A DNA stretch of 29,104 nucleotides from Microbacterium sp. p3-SID336 (GTDB taxonomy: Bacteria > Actinomycetota > Actinomycetes > Actinomycetales > Microbacteriaceae): assembly GCF_025143365.1 (NCBI RefSeq), contig NZ_JALXPE010000050.1, positions 1 through 29,104 of the forward strand, given 5' to 3'. Below the pieces are notes generated by a model that ran no database searches, was not told where the DNA came from, and was given only the letters and a program-made list of their open reading frames with translations. Below, one piece after another: positions 8,560-16,665 of the stretch. Made by a program: the position numbers and the translations under genes. How positions within the stretch are numbered: the stretch's first letter is position 1; each line of letters opens with the position of its first letter.

Positions 8560-9276
8560 TCAGAGCAGCGCGCCGATGGCCTTGTTCAGCTGCAGGACGC
8601 CGATCACGAGCAGCATGGCTGCGTTGAGCACGTGGGTGTTGCCGCCGATCCAGGTGCGCACGCGGTCCAGGAGCGGCTGCGCGTCGGCGCCGCGGACGAC
8701 GACGTAGATCACCGGCACGGCGATGGGCAGAGCACCCACCGCGATGAACACCACGGCGGCCCAGAACGCGGCGGAGGCGTCGACCTCGGCGAGCGAGATG
8801 TCGAGCGCGGCGATGATCGCGCAGGACGCGTCGACCGGGTTGAGCACGAAGAGACCGAGGCCGAGCAGGAACGTGCGCCCCGGGTGGAACGACGCCACCG
8901 AGTGCAGCCACCCCGGCAGCTGCGGCGAGGCGGCGACCACGTCGCGCGGGGTGGTGGCGGTCGCCATCTGCGCGATGTGGGCGCGGCCCTTGCGATACAC
9001 CCACACCGCAGCGCCGACCAGGAACAGCCCGAGCAGCAGCCGCAGCAGCGCGACCCAGAGCGGCAGCTCCGCGCGTCCCTGCACCTCCATCACCTGGAAG
9101 ATCCACAGGAACAGCGCCACCACGCCGCCGAGGCCGAGCAGCCAGCCCAGCAGATACGCGATGCCGTTCGCACGCGCCTGCCCCGACAGCAGCACCGCGA
9201 CGAGCGCCATGATCGCCAGCGGACTCAGCACCACGCCCAGCGCCACCGGCACGAGGGAGACGATCAGCTCGCCCAC
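8560..9276 (-). CDS. GAP-family (sulfolipid-1-addressing-like) membrane protein 2
   Basis: This 238-residue protein has six predicted membrane segments. Features such as VALGVVLSPLAIMALVAVLLS at the start, the internal LGLGLFVLNPVDASC and a C-terminal AAMLLVIGVLQLNKAIG match the GAP / Sap family (peptidoglycolipid- or sulfolipid-addressing proteins, known from mycobacterial glycolipid export). The start is the GTG at 9276, six bases after GGAGGG. It lies 36 bases downstream of GAP protein 1 and is the last gene of the probable operon SulP 2 - GAP 1 - GAP 2. A lipid-transport role is only suggested by family; a general LysE-like exporter function is the alternative. Confidence 0.8.
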   Translation of the reverse strand: MGELIVSLVPVALGVVLSPLAIMALVAVLLSGQARANGIAYLLGWLLGLGGVVALFLWIFQVMEVQGRAELPLWVALLRLLLGLFLVGAAVWVYRKGRAHIAQMATATTPRDVVAASPQLPGWLHSVASFHPGRTFLLGLGLFVLNPVDASCAIIAALDISLAEVDASAAFWAAVVFIAVGALPIAVPVIYVVVRGADAQPLLDRVRTWIGGNTHVLNAAMLLVIGVLQLNKAIGALL

Positions 9277-9312
9277 GTGCAGCCCTCCGTCCTGTCCTCC
9301 GGAAGCTCCGAC

Positions 9313-9984
9313 CTAGAAGCTGCCGATGCCCTTCCCGACCATGGAGACGCCGATCACCAGGAGCAGCACGGCCATGATCACGGCGTTCTCGTCGGCGAGC
9401 CAGCCCCGCAGCGCATCGAGGGGACGGCGGAGCCGGTCGGCCGCCACGAGGTACCCGATGACCGGCACCAGCACCGTGGACGCCGCGATCACCGTGAACA
9501 CGGCGATCACCGCCACCGGTTCGCCGCCGTCGAGTCCGGCTCCGCCGATGCTCATGCCGGCGCCGGCTGCCATCAGCAGGTTCTTCGGGTTCAGCGCGGA
9601 GAGCAGGAACCCGAGCCCGAAGGCGACAGGGAAGCCCATGGTGTCGATGGCCTGCATCCACTTCGGCAGCGCCGCGGTCTCGCCCGGTTTCGGGCGCTTG
9701 CGCCACTGCGCGATCGCGAGCAGCAGGAGCAGCGCGCCCAGCACGAGCTGCACGGTGCCGCGGATCGGGTGCGAGGCGTCGGGGTCGTCCTCCGGGATCA
9801 CGGCCGAGAGCAGCGTGAACACCGTGACGGCGACCACGATGCCGATCACCCAGCCGAGCAGGAACCCGACGCTGGTCACCCGCGCCTTCGGCGACAGCAG
9901 CATCAGGATCGCGGCGATGATCGGGATCGGGCTGATCGCGACGCCGAGAGCGAGGGGGAGGATGTCTCCGATGGCCTGGCCCAT
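9313..9984 (-). CDS. GAP-family (sulfolipid-1-addressing-like) membrane protein 1
   Basis: This 223-residue, six-segment membrane protein is paralogous to the next gene. It begins MGQAIGDILPLALGVAISPIPIIAAILMLLSPKARVTSVG, with the family's Pro-containing first helices. It has the block GFLLSALNPKNLLMAAGAG (about 123-141) and ends with a helix containing LLVIGVSMVGKGIG. The ATG at 9984 follows GAGAGGTAG and is only four bases from the SulP 2 stop, so translation is probably coupled to the transporter. GAP proteins are thought to help place lipids or glycolipids at the cell envelope. Coupling to an anion transporter is notable, but the cargo is unknown. Confidence 0.8.
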   Translation of the reverse strand: MGQAIGDILPLALGVAISPIPIIAAILMLLSPKARVTSVGFLLGWVIGIVVAVTVFTLLSAVIPEDDPDASHPIRGTVQLVLGALLLLLAIAQWRKRPKPGETAALPKWMQAIDTMGFPVAFGLGFLLSALNPKNLLMAAGAGMSIGGAGLDGGEPVAVIAVFTVIAASTVLVPVIGYLVAADRLRRPLDALRGWLADENAVIMAVLLLVIGVSMVGKGIGSF

Positions 9985-9988
9985 GGGG

Positions 9989-11659
9989 CTACCTCTCTTC
10001 AGTGACCGGCGTCACCGCCGGCGAGATCAGGTCGGCGATCGCCGCCCGGTTGGTCGCGTACACCGGCTCCCGGTGCAGCAGCTGCAGCTCGGACAGGCGG
10101 CGCAGCGTGTTCGGCCGCACCCGGCTGAAGGAGAGCGAGATGTTCTGATCGTCCAGCCAGTGCTTCAGCGCCTCGAACGACTCGGCCCCCGTCACGTCCA
10201 CATCCGTCACCGCCTCCATGTCGACGACGAGGTGGTGGACGGTGCCCTCGCCGGCGGCGCGGATCGCCTCCTTCACGGCGCTCGTGAACACGGAGCCGTT
10301 CGCGAAGAACAGCGGTGCGGCGAGACGGACCACGATCACGCCGGGTGCCGTGGTCGACCCGGACGGCGCGTCCTCCAGCAGCGACTCGCCCGGATCCCCT
10401 GAGGCCTCCAGCACGTCGATGGCGGGGTTGGCCGCGCGCTTGGCGAGGTTGATGAGCGCCAGGACGAAGGCCACCACGATGCCGGGGATCGAGCCGATCA
10501 GCAGGGTCACCAGGAAGCACGCCGCACCGATCAGGAACTCGAAGCGGTCCTTGCGCCACAGGTCGATGAAGTCGCGGATCCCGAGCAGCGGGATGATCGC
10601 GACACCCACGATCGCGCCGATCGCCGGGGACGGGATGTCCTCCAGCAGGGCCGTGCCGAACAGCAGGAGCAGCAGAGTGCCGACGGCCAGCACGAGCGAG
10701 GGGAGCTGGGTGCGCGACCCCGCCTGGTCCATCGCGGCGGTACGGGAGGTGGAGGAGCCGACCGCGAAGCTGCCCTGGGCTCCCGCAGCGATGTTCGCGA
10801 CGCCGAAGGCCAGCAGATCGCGGTTCGCCCGGAACGGGTAGCGGTGCTTCTCGGAGTACGACCGTGACACCAGCAGGCCCTCCGCAGTGGTGACCAGGGT
10901 CAGGGCGATCGCCGAGGGCACCAGCGCCAGCCAGGTGGTCCAGTCGATCATCGGCCAGGTGAGCGCCGGCGGCCCTGCCGGCACCTCACCCAGCACAGCC
11001 ACACCGCGCGCATCCAGGCCGGTGAGCACGACCGTCGCGGTGGTCGCGATCAGCACGATCAGTGCCCAGGGCACGGCGCGCAGGTAGGCGCGGCCCAGCA
11101 GCAGGACGGCGACGGAGACGGCGGAGATCAGCACCGACCAGACGTTGAGCGTGGGGAGACCGGTGACGAGGGCGACGAGCTTGTCGACGAACTCCGCGCC
11201 CGAGTCGATCTTCACGCCGAGCATCTTGGCGATCTGGCTCACCATGATGTCGAGCGCCAGGCCGCCGACGAAGCCCACCAGGATCGGCTTGGACAGGAAG
11301 TTGGCGAGGAAGCCGAGTTTGAAGACCGCGAGCAGCACGAACAGCCCGCCCGAGAGCACGGCCTGCGCGAGGGCGAGCGTCGCGTAGTCCGCACTGCCCG
11401 CCACGGCGAGGCCGCCCACCGAGGAGGCGACGAGCGCAGCGGCGGCCGCGTCCGGCGACGCCACCAGCTGGCGTGAGGACACGACGAGCGCGTAGAGCAC
11501 GGTCGGGACGATCAGGGCGTACAGACCCGCGGTCGCGGGCAGCCCGGCGATCTGCGCATAGCCGATGTTCAGCGGGATCGCGATGGCGAGCAGCGTGACA
11601 CCGGCGGTCAGCTCGGTGACGACGTTCCGTCCGGTCAGGCCCGCGAGTGGTCGCTGCAT
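9989..11659 (-). CDS. SulP/SLC26-family anion transporter 2 with STAS domain
   Basis: This 556-residue SulP permease has the N-terminal signature LTAGVTLLAIAIPLNIGYAQIAGLPATAGLYALIVPTVLYAL and about a dozen hydrophobic segments to about residue 415. The block AFGVANIAAGAQGSFAVGSSTSRTAAMDQAGSRTQ is the conserved family core. Its C-terminal STAS domain is canonical: VIVVRLAAPLFFANGSVF, then LVVDMEAVTDVDVTGAESF. It therefore looks more standard than SulP 1, with which it shares only the family. The ATG at 11659 is preferred to an upstream in-frame ATG because GGGGAGGTG precedes it. It heads the minus-strand operon with two GAP genes. The substrate could be sulfate or bicarbonate; sulfatases nearby favour sulfate, but this is inference. 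Confidence 0.9.
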   Translation of the reverse strand: MQRPLAGLTGRNVVTELTAGVTLLAIAIPLNIGYAQIAGLPATAGLYALIVPTVLYALVVSSRQLVASPDAAAAALVASSVGGLAVAGSADYATLALAQAVLSGGLFVLLAVFKLGFLANFLSKPILVGFVGGLALDIMVSQIAKMLGVKIDSGAEFVDKLVALVTGLPTLNVWSVLISAVSVAVLLLGRAYLRAVPWALIVLIATTATVVLTGLDARGVAVLGEVPAGPPALTWPMIDWTTWLALVPSAIALTLVTTAEGLLVSRSYSEKHRYPFRANRDLLAFGVANIAAGAQGSFAVGSSTSRTAAMDQAGSRTQLPSLVLAVGTLLLLLFGTALLEDIPSPAIGAIVGVAIIPLLGIRDFIDLWRKDRFEFLIGAACFLVTLLIGSIPGIVVAFVLALINLAKRAANPAIDVLEASGDPGESLLEDAPSGSTTAPGVIVVRLAAPLFFANGSVFTSAVKEAIRAAGEGTVHHLVVDMEAVTDVDVTGAESFEALKHWLDDQNISLSFSRVRPNTLRRLSELQLLHREPVYATNRAAIADLISPAVTPVTEER

Positions 11660-11744
11660 GCCACCTCCCCTCAGCCGAGCCGCACAGCGCGGCGCGTCCA
11701 CCCTCCCATCCGCGAGAACCGCGTCTCCAGGACGGCCGCCAACA

Positions 11745-11756
11745 TCGCCCGGGTGA
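11745..11756. promoter_or_regulatory. Type A operator upstream of SulP 2
   Basis: TCGCCCGGGTGA differs from the perfect palindrome at one base. It is centred about 91 bp upstream of the SulP 2 start at 11659, the same distance as the copy in front of SulP 1. I could not recognise a convincing -10 hexamer at the expected 28-31 bp. Confidence 0.55.
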
Positions 11757-11768
11757 TTTCAGCGGGGG

Positions 11769-12857
11769 TTAGCGTTCGCGCTGCGGCAGTGCGGTGCGGT
11801 CCCCGGAGAGCCAGCGCAGCCAGGTCGCGCCGGGGTCTCCCTCCAGCACCAGTGCCCGCATCAGGAGCGTGAGCGGCACCGCGAGGATGGCGCCGAGAGG
11901 GCCGATCACGAAGGTCCAGAAGATGACGGAGAAGAAGCTCAGCGTCAGGCTGAGGTCGACGGCGTCGCTCACGAACTTCGGCTGCACCAGCACCTGCAGC
12001 ACCACGTTGACGACGCAGTACACCGCGATCACGCCCAGCATCAGCGGCCAGCCGCCGACCACGAGGGCCAGCACCGCCGGCGGGATCAGGCCGAGCACGA
12101 AGCCGATGTTCGGCACGAAGTTGGTCACGAAGGCGAGGATCGCCCATACGACCGGCGCCGGGACGCCCAGCCACCACAGCGCCAGCCCGTCGATCACGGC
12201 GACGATCGCGCCGAAGACGGCATTCACCACGTAGTAGCGACGCACACCGCTGTTCAGGTGCGCGATGCGGTCGATGGTCTCCCGTCTGCTCGCACCGAAC
12301 ACGGCACGCGCACGCTGATAGCGGGCCGCGTCCACGGCGAGGAAGATGATGTACGCGCACACGAAGAACAGGGCGGTGGCGACGCCGATCACGGCGCTGC
12401 TCACGCTGCCGGCCACCGCGAGCAGTGCCTCCGGATCGAGCACGGACGCGGCCGCATCGGACGCCTCGTCCGCCAGCCCGAGCGACTGCAGCAGGGCCAC
12501 CAGGTCCTCTGCCGATCGCGCGAGGCCGCCGTCGGAGGCCAGGTCGGCGATGAGCGCGGCGAACTGCGTCGCGGCGAGCCACAGCAGCGCCCCCATCGCC
12601 ACGAGGATCGCGGTCGCGACGAGGATCACGGCGGTCGACCCCGCCCATGTCGGCCACCCGCGACGGGCGAACGGGCGGCGCACGGGGTCGCAGATCACCA
12701 CGATCACGACCGCGAGTGCCAGCGGGCTGAACACCTCCCTGGCGGCCCACACCCCGGCGAGGGTGATCGACCCCGCGGCGAGCACGAGCAGCACCCGAAG
12801 ACTGGGCGAGAGGAGGCGGTCGGCGCCGCGGTCGGGTGCGGAGGGTGCGGGGGTCAC
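11769..12857 (-). CDS. AI-2E-family transporter-like permease 1
   Basis: This 362-residue membrane protein belongs to the AI-2E transporter (TqsA/PerM) superfamily. Two or three N-terminal hydrophobic segments (about 18-85) are followed by a polar, helical region (about 90-150). A second group of membrane segments contains VPAPVVWAILAFVTNFVPNIGFVLGLIPPAVLAL, whose FVPNIG stretch is the family core. The C-terminus carries IGPLGAILAVPLTLLM. Family members export signalling or other small molecules, or act as ion antiporters; the cargo here is unknown. The open frame extends far upstream, but those starts overlap the divergent DUF998 gene. The GTG at 12857 lies six bases after a TANNNT -10 (12864-12869), so the message is probably leaderless. 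Confidence 0.85.
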   Translation of the reverse strand: MTPAPSAPDRGADRLLSPSLRVLLVLAAGSITLAGVWAAREVFSPLALAVVIVVICDPVRRPFARRGWPTWAGSTAVILVATAILVAMGALLWLAATQFAALIADLASDGGLARSAEDLVALLQSLGLADEASDAAASVLDPEALLAVAGSVSSAVIGVATALFFVCAYIIFLAVDAARYQRARAVFGASRRETIDRIAHLNSGVRRYYVVNAVFGAIVAVIDGLALWWLGVPAPVVWAILAFVTNFVPNIGFVLGLIPPAVLALVVGGWPLMLGVIAVYCVVNVVLQVLVQPKFVSDAVDLSLTLSFFSVIFWTFVIGPLGAILAVPLTLLMRALVLEGDPGATWLRWLSGDRTALPQRER

Positions 12858-12863
12858 GCCGCC

Positions 12864-12869
12864 AGCGTA
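12864..12869 (-). promoter_or_regulatory. Predicted -10 element for AI-2E permease 1 (leaderless)
   Basis: On the minus strand this reads TACGCT. It lies 28 bp after the operator at 12898-12914 and six bases before the GTG start at 12857, so transcription would start at or next to the start codon. No ribosome binding site is visible, which agrees with a leaderless message. Confidence 0.45.
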
Positions 12870-12897
12870 GCCCGGGCCGATCGGTGCGGCGGGAGCA

Positions 12898-12914
12898 TCG
12901 CCCTGGACGGGTGA
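12898..12914. promoter_or_regulatory. Type B (5-bp spacer) operator between AI-2E 1 and DUF998 gene
   Basis: TCGCCC-TGGAC-GGGTGA is an inverted repeat with a 5-bp spacer and one deviating base. It sits in the 100-bp gap between divergent genes. A -10-like hexamer stands 28 bp away on the minus strand and 30 bp away on the plus strand, so one site could serve both. Confidence 0.6.
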
Positions 12915-12944
12915 CGCGCCCCGGGCAGGGGTGCCGGGCCGGAG

Positions 12945-12950
12945 CAGACT
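12945..12950 (+). promoter_or_regulatory. Predicted -10 element for DUF998 gene (leaderless)
   Basis: CAGACT lies exactly 30 bp after the operator and seven bases before the ATG at 12958. No Shine-Dalgarno sequence fits in the remaining space, so the message is probably leaderless. Confidence 0.45.
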
Positions 12951-12957
12951 GGGCGCC

Positions 12958-14019
12958 ATGTCCACCCCACCGCCCCCGGACCTCCTGTCGGCGGCCCGTT
13001 CCGCCGGCGGCGCGCGGGAGCGTGCGAGGGAAGCGCTCGCGCTGCAGATCGCCGTGGTCGCCTTCGTGCTCGCGGCGCTGATGGCGCTGCTCGTGTTCCG
13101 CCTGCAGCCCGCACCCATCGCGGGGCCGGGCTCGGTCGGACAGTACGCCGCGCTGGCCTCCGCGCTCACCGCCGTGGTCGCGTTCCTGCTCGGCAGAGCG
13201 ATCGCCGCGGATCCGCATCGCACGCGACGCCTCGGCGTCCTGGACGTGATCGACATCGCCGCTCTCGCGTTCGCGCACGCCGTGATCGCGCTGCTGGGCT
13301 GGACGCTGGCCGCGACCATCATCGAGGCCGGCCTCATCGGCGCGGTGGTCTACCCGGTGCCGGTGCTGCTGCTCGGCGGCGCCGCCGCCTCCGTCACCGC
13401 GTACGTGGTGTTCTTCTCCGCCACGCACATGGACATGGCGCTGCTCGCCATCGTGCTGGCGCTCTTCCTCGTGCTCGGCGTGCTCACGAGCATGCTCACG
13501 GCCAGCGACCCGCAGTGGTGGAAGGAGAACCTGAGCGCTCTGGGCATGACCGACGACCTCTCCGCCCGCACGTTCAACCTCACGCTGATCGTGGCGGGGC
13601 TCCTGGTGACCACGCTCGCGCGCTACGCCACGCGAGGCATCCCCACCACTCGACGGGGCGGTGTGCGGGCCGTGCGCACCTGCCTGGTCGTGGTCGGTGT
13701 CTTCCTCGGCCTGGTCGGCGTGTTCCCCGTGGACGAGTTCTTCTGGGTGCACACCGCCGTGGCCTCGGGGATGGCCGTCGCGTTCGGGGTGCTCGCGTTC
13801 GGGCTGCGGCGTTGGATCCCCGGTGTGACGCGGACGTTCCTGGCGCTCGGCTACCTTTTCATCCTGGTGATAATCGTGCTCGCCGTGTTCTTCGCGACGG
13901 GCTACTACACGCTCACCGCGGTCGAGCTGATCGCCGGAATCCTGGTGTTCACGTGGATCATCCTGTTCCTGCGCACGGCCGACGCCCTCCGGCGCGACGC
14001 CGCGACCGTCGCCCGCTGA
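12958..14019 (+). CDS. DUF998-like polytopic membrane protein
   Basis: This 353-residue protein has about ten predicted membrane segments and no recognised enzymatic motif. The middle section WWKENLSALGMTDDLSARTFNLTLIVAGLLVTTL (about 181-215) and the later VGVFLGLVGVFPVDE...VHTAVASGM (about 246-275) match the pattern of DUF998 proteins: a conserved SxLG / FN loop and a G(V/I)FP(V/D) loop followed by His. Function is unknown for the family. The N-terminal 30 residues are polar and proline/alanine-rich. The ATG at 12958 has no ribosome binding site and lies seven bases from a -10-like sequence, consistent with a leaderless message under the operator at 12898-12914. It ends 50 bases before LAL regulator 2 but that gene has its own promoter. 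Confidence 0.75.
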   Translation: MSTPPPPDLLSAARSAGGARERAREALALQIAVVAFVLAALMALLVFRLQPAPIAGPGSVGQYAALASALTAVVAFLLGRAIAADPHRTRRLGVLDVIDIAALAFAHAVIALLGWTLAATIIEAGLIGAVVYPVPVLLLGGAAASVTAYVVFFSATHMDMALLAIVLALFLVLGVLTSMLTASDPQWWKENLSALGMTDDLSARTFNLTLIVAGLLVTTLARYATRGIPTTRRGGVRAVRTCLVVVGVFLGLVGVFPVDEFFWVHTAVASGMAVAFGVLAFGLRRWIPGVTRTFLALGYLFILVIIVLAVFFATGYYTLTAVELIAGILVFTWIILFLRTADALRRDAATVAR

Positions 14020-14032
14020 AGGTCCAGGGGTC

Positions 14033-14062
14033 TTGAGGCCCTTTCTCGGCCGTCACTATGGT
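14033..14062 (+). promoter_or_regulatory. Predicted promoter of LAL regulator 2 (leaderless)
   Basis: TTGAGG (14033-14038) and TATGGT (14057-14062) are separated by 18 bp, a good primary-sigma promoter. Transcription would start about 14069-14070, exactly at the second ATG. No GGGTGA operator is present, suggesting the regulator is not under its own motif. Confidence 0.5.
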
Positions 14063-14069
14063 GTCTGCC

Positions 14070-16613
14070 ATGTCGCCTCTCGTGCGTTCGACGAGGCCGG
14101 GGCCGACGACACGATTCCGGCCGCCGCCTCCCCAGCCGGGCCTGCTGCGCCGCGATCGTGTCACCGCGACGATCGACACGGTGGTCGCCGCATCGCCGCT
14201 CACCGTGGTCAGCGCGCCGAGCGGTTTCGGCAAGACCGTCGCGGTCGCGCAGTGGGCTGCCGGGCTGGACAGGGTGGCGTGGCTCTCGCTGAGGGGTGTC
14301 GACGCGGATCCCGGCCGCCTCACCCAGGGGGTGGTGCACGCGCTGCTGGTGGAGGCGGAGAAGAGAGGCGCCGCCGTCGACCTCGCGCCCGGCCTGACGA
14401 ACCCCGCCCGTGCGTACGAGGAGATCTGCCGTGTGCTCGACGACGGCGCGGCGCGCGTGCACCTCGTGGTCGACGACGCGCACCGCGCGGGCGAGGACTG
14501 GCGCAGCGGGCTGCTCGGCATGTTGGCGGAGCAGCCGCCCGACGGCCTGCGACTGGTGCTCGTCGGCACCACGCTGCTCGAGGTGACTCTGAGCCGCCAG
14601 CGCCTCACGCAGCCGGAGTCGTTCCTGGGCGTCGATCTGCTGCGCTTCACGACGGCGGAGGTCGGTGCCCTGCCGCAAGCGGATCGCGGCGGACTCGGCG
14701 CCGACGCCATCGTGCAGGAGACGGGCGGCTGGCCGATCGCCGTCCGGCTCATGATGATCGGCGGCGCCAGGCCGGACGGAGACGCGCCGAGCGCCTCCAG
14801 CTTCCTCGGCGAGTATGTCCGCGAGCACGTGCTGGGCGCACTGCCGGCGCCGATCGCCCGCTTCGTGCTCGACGCCACCGTCTGCGCCGAACTGACGCCG
14901 GGGCTCGCGGCTGCCGTGACCGGGCGCGCCGACGCGGCCGGGCTGCTGGAGTCGTGCGTGCGCCTCGGGCTCTTCCTCGACCGTTTCGAAGGACCGAACG
15001 GAGTCGTGTACCGCTGGCATCCGACCTTCGCGCGCCGGTGCAGCGAGATCGCCGCGCAGGACGACGCCCGCTTCGCCGCCTGTCACCGCCGTGCGGCCGA
15101 GGCGATGGAGTCCATCGACCCCATCGCCGCGATCGCGCATTCGCTGGAGGCGGGCGACCGCGGCGTGGCTCGGGCCCTGCTGCAGCGGCACTGGCTCGGC
15201 CAGGTCGTGGGCGCGGGTGCCGCCGAGGTGGAGCGTACGGCGATGCGGCTGCTGCGCACGGACCCGGACGACGCCCACGTGCTGCTGATCAGGGCGTGCG
15301 CGTGCGACGTGCTGGGCGACCACCATGTGGCGGGAGAGCTGCTTCAGCGGGCGGAGGGGTTGCTGGCCAGGGAGGGCGCCGACGATGCGGCGATCCTCTC
15401 GGTCGCGCGGCTGTTCCTCGCCGACGAAGGCGACGACCTCATCGGCGCCATGACCGCTGTCCGTGCGATGCTGCGCGACGTCGATGCGGTCGACCTCGGT
15501 GACAGGGCCGCACTGAACTGTCTGCTGGGTTGGGCCGAGATCCGTCGCCGGGGCGACCCCGCGCTGCCCGTCGAGTACTTCGCGGCGGCCGCACGGGAGG
15601 CCGAGGGCGCGACGGACCCGGATCCCGAGGCGCGCGCGCTGGCGCATCTGGCGTTCGGGCAGGCGGCGGCAGGGCGCCTTGTGGACGCGCGGGGGACGCT
15701 GCAGCGGGCGCGCTCGCGCGGCGACCGTGGAGCCCCGTTCACCGCCTATGCCGGCGGGAGCGCCGATGCGGCCGCCGGGTTCGTGGCGTACTGGGCGGGG
15801 GACGCGGTCGACGCCGGGGACGCGTTCGCCGGGGTGATCGCGCACGGTGCATCCGACAGCTCCTTCGCCGGACTCGCGCGGATGATGATCGCGTTCGCGG
15901 CAGCCGAGAGCGGCGATGCGGCGGCGTGCCGTCGGGCCGCGATCGGCGTGCAGGACATCCCCCTCGACGCGGGGCACGGCTTCCCGTGGGCGGCGCTGCG
16001 CGAATCCGCGGTCGCCGTGCTCGACGAAGCCATCGGCAGCGGCGATCGGGCGCTCCGCATCGCGCGCAGGTACGTGCAGTGCCCCGACCTCCCCGTGGTG
16101 AACGTGGCGCTGGCCGGAGTGCTGCGCCGCGCGGGAGAGTATCCGGCCGCCCTGGAGATGCTGCGCGCGCTCCGGGGCTTCGCCGACGTCTCGTATGTCA
16201 AGAGCGCCATGCTGATCACCGCCGCCGTCATGCGACGGCACGCCGGTCGACCGGAGGAAGCGCACGAGCTGTGCGAAGCAGCGATCGCGGTCGCGGCGGC
16301 GGAGGACGTGCGGCTGCCGTTCGGCCCGCGGGAGGCGGCCGTGCGGCGGCTGCTGCACGAGCACGTGCACTTCGGCACGCAGTTCGAGGACTTCATCGGC
16401 CGCTGCCTCGCGATGGATGCGGGCGGTTCGCTGCTCGACGCGTTGTCGGAGCGCGAGCGGGAGGTGTTCCAACAGCTGCAGACCGCGCGGACACTTCCCG
16501 AGATCGCGCGGGAGCTCGCGGTCTCCATCAACACCGTGAAGACCCATCAGCGCGCGATCTACCGCAAGCTGGGGGTCTCGTCGCGGCGGGAGGCGATCAG
16601 GGTCACCGTGTGA
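14070..16613 (+). CDS. LAL (MalT-like) LuxR-family transcriptional activator 2
   Basis: This intact 847-residue regulator has three parts. An N-terminal P-loop ATPase carries Walker A APSGFGKT (49-56) and Walker B VHLVVDDAH (about 130-138). A long helical TPR-like sensor fills about residues 300-780. The C-terminal LuxR helix-turn-helix is LSEREREVFQQL...SINTVKTHQRAIYRKLGV, about 792-847. In the MalT model, ATP and an inducer drive oligomerisation and activation of promoters with weak -35 elements. The ATG at 14070 is chosen over 14058 because the -10 TATGGT covers the first ATG and would start transcription at the second. The paralogue at 3494-6080 has the same layout. Its position among 5-bp-spacer operators (12898 to 25198) makes it the best candidate to bind them. 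The inducer is unknown. Confidence 0.9.
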   Translation: MSPLVRSTRPGPTTRFRPPPPQPGLLRRDRVTATIDTVVAASPLTVVSAPSGFGKTVAVAQWAAGLDRVAWLSLRGVDADPGRLTQGVVHALLVEAEKRGAAVDLAPGLTNPARAYEEICRVLDDGAARVHLVVDDAHRAGEDWRSGLLGMLAEQPPDGLRLVLVGTTLLEVTLSRQRLTQPESFLGVDLLRFTTAEVGALPQADRGGLGADAIVQETGGWPIAVRLMMIGGARPDGDAPSASSFLGEYVREHVLGALPAPIARFVLDATVCAELTPGLAAAVTGRADAAGLLESCVRLGLFLDRFEGPNGVVYRWHPTFARRCSEIAAQDDARFAACHRRAAEAMESIDPIAAIAHSLEAGDRGVARALLQRHWLGQVVGAGAAEVERTAMRLLRTDPDDAHVLLIRACACDVLGDHHVAGELLQRAEGLLAREGADDAAILSVARLFLADEGDDLIGAMTAVRAMLRDVDAVDLGDRAALNCLLGWAEIRRRGDPALPVEYFAAAAREAEGATDPDPEARALAHLAFGQAAAGRLVDARGTLQRARSRGDRGAPFTAYAGGSADAAAGFVAYWAGDAVDAGDAFAGVIAHGASDSSFAGLARMMIAFAAAESGDAAACRRAAIGVQDIPLDAGHGFPWAALRESAVAVLDEAIGSGDRALRIARRYVQCPDLPVVNVALAGVLRRAGEYPAALEMLRALRGFADVSYVKSAMLITAAVMRRHAGRPEEAHELCEAAIAVAAAEDVRLPFGPREAAVRRLLHEHVHFGTQFEDFIGRCLAMDAGGSLLDALSEREREVFQQLQTARTLPEIARELAVSINTVKTHQRAIYRKLGVSSRREAIRVTV

Positions 16614-16614
16614 A

Positions 16615-16644
16615 GGGGTGCCGACGTCGAGACGTCGACACCCC
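16615..16644. terminator. Hairpin between convergent LAL 2 and SHOCT 2
   Basis: GGGGTG (16615-16620) pairs with CACCCC (16639-16644), and inside it GACGTC pairs with GACGTC, leaving a short loop. It starts two bases after the LAL stop codon and lies 21 bases beyond the SHOCT 2 stop, as expected for a bidirectional terminator. There is no T-run, which is common in high-GC actinobacteria. Confidence 0.65.
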
Positions 16645-16665
16645 GGTGGCCTCAGCGGGCCGGAC

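Noticed and set aside
11769..13337. Long upstream extension of AI-2E permease 1
   Set aside because: The extension overlaps the DUF998 gene on the other strand and has no domain; the GTG at 12857 fits a -10 element and the family's length.
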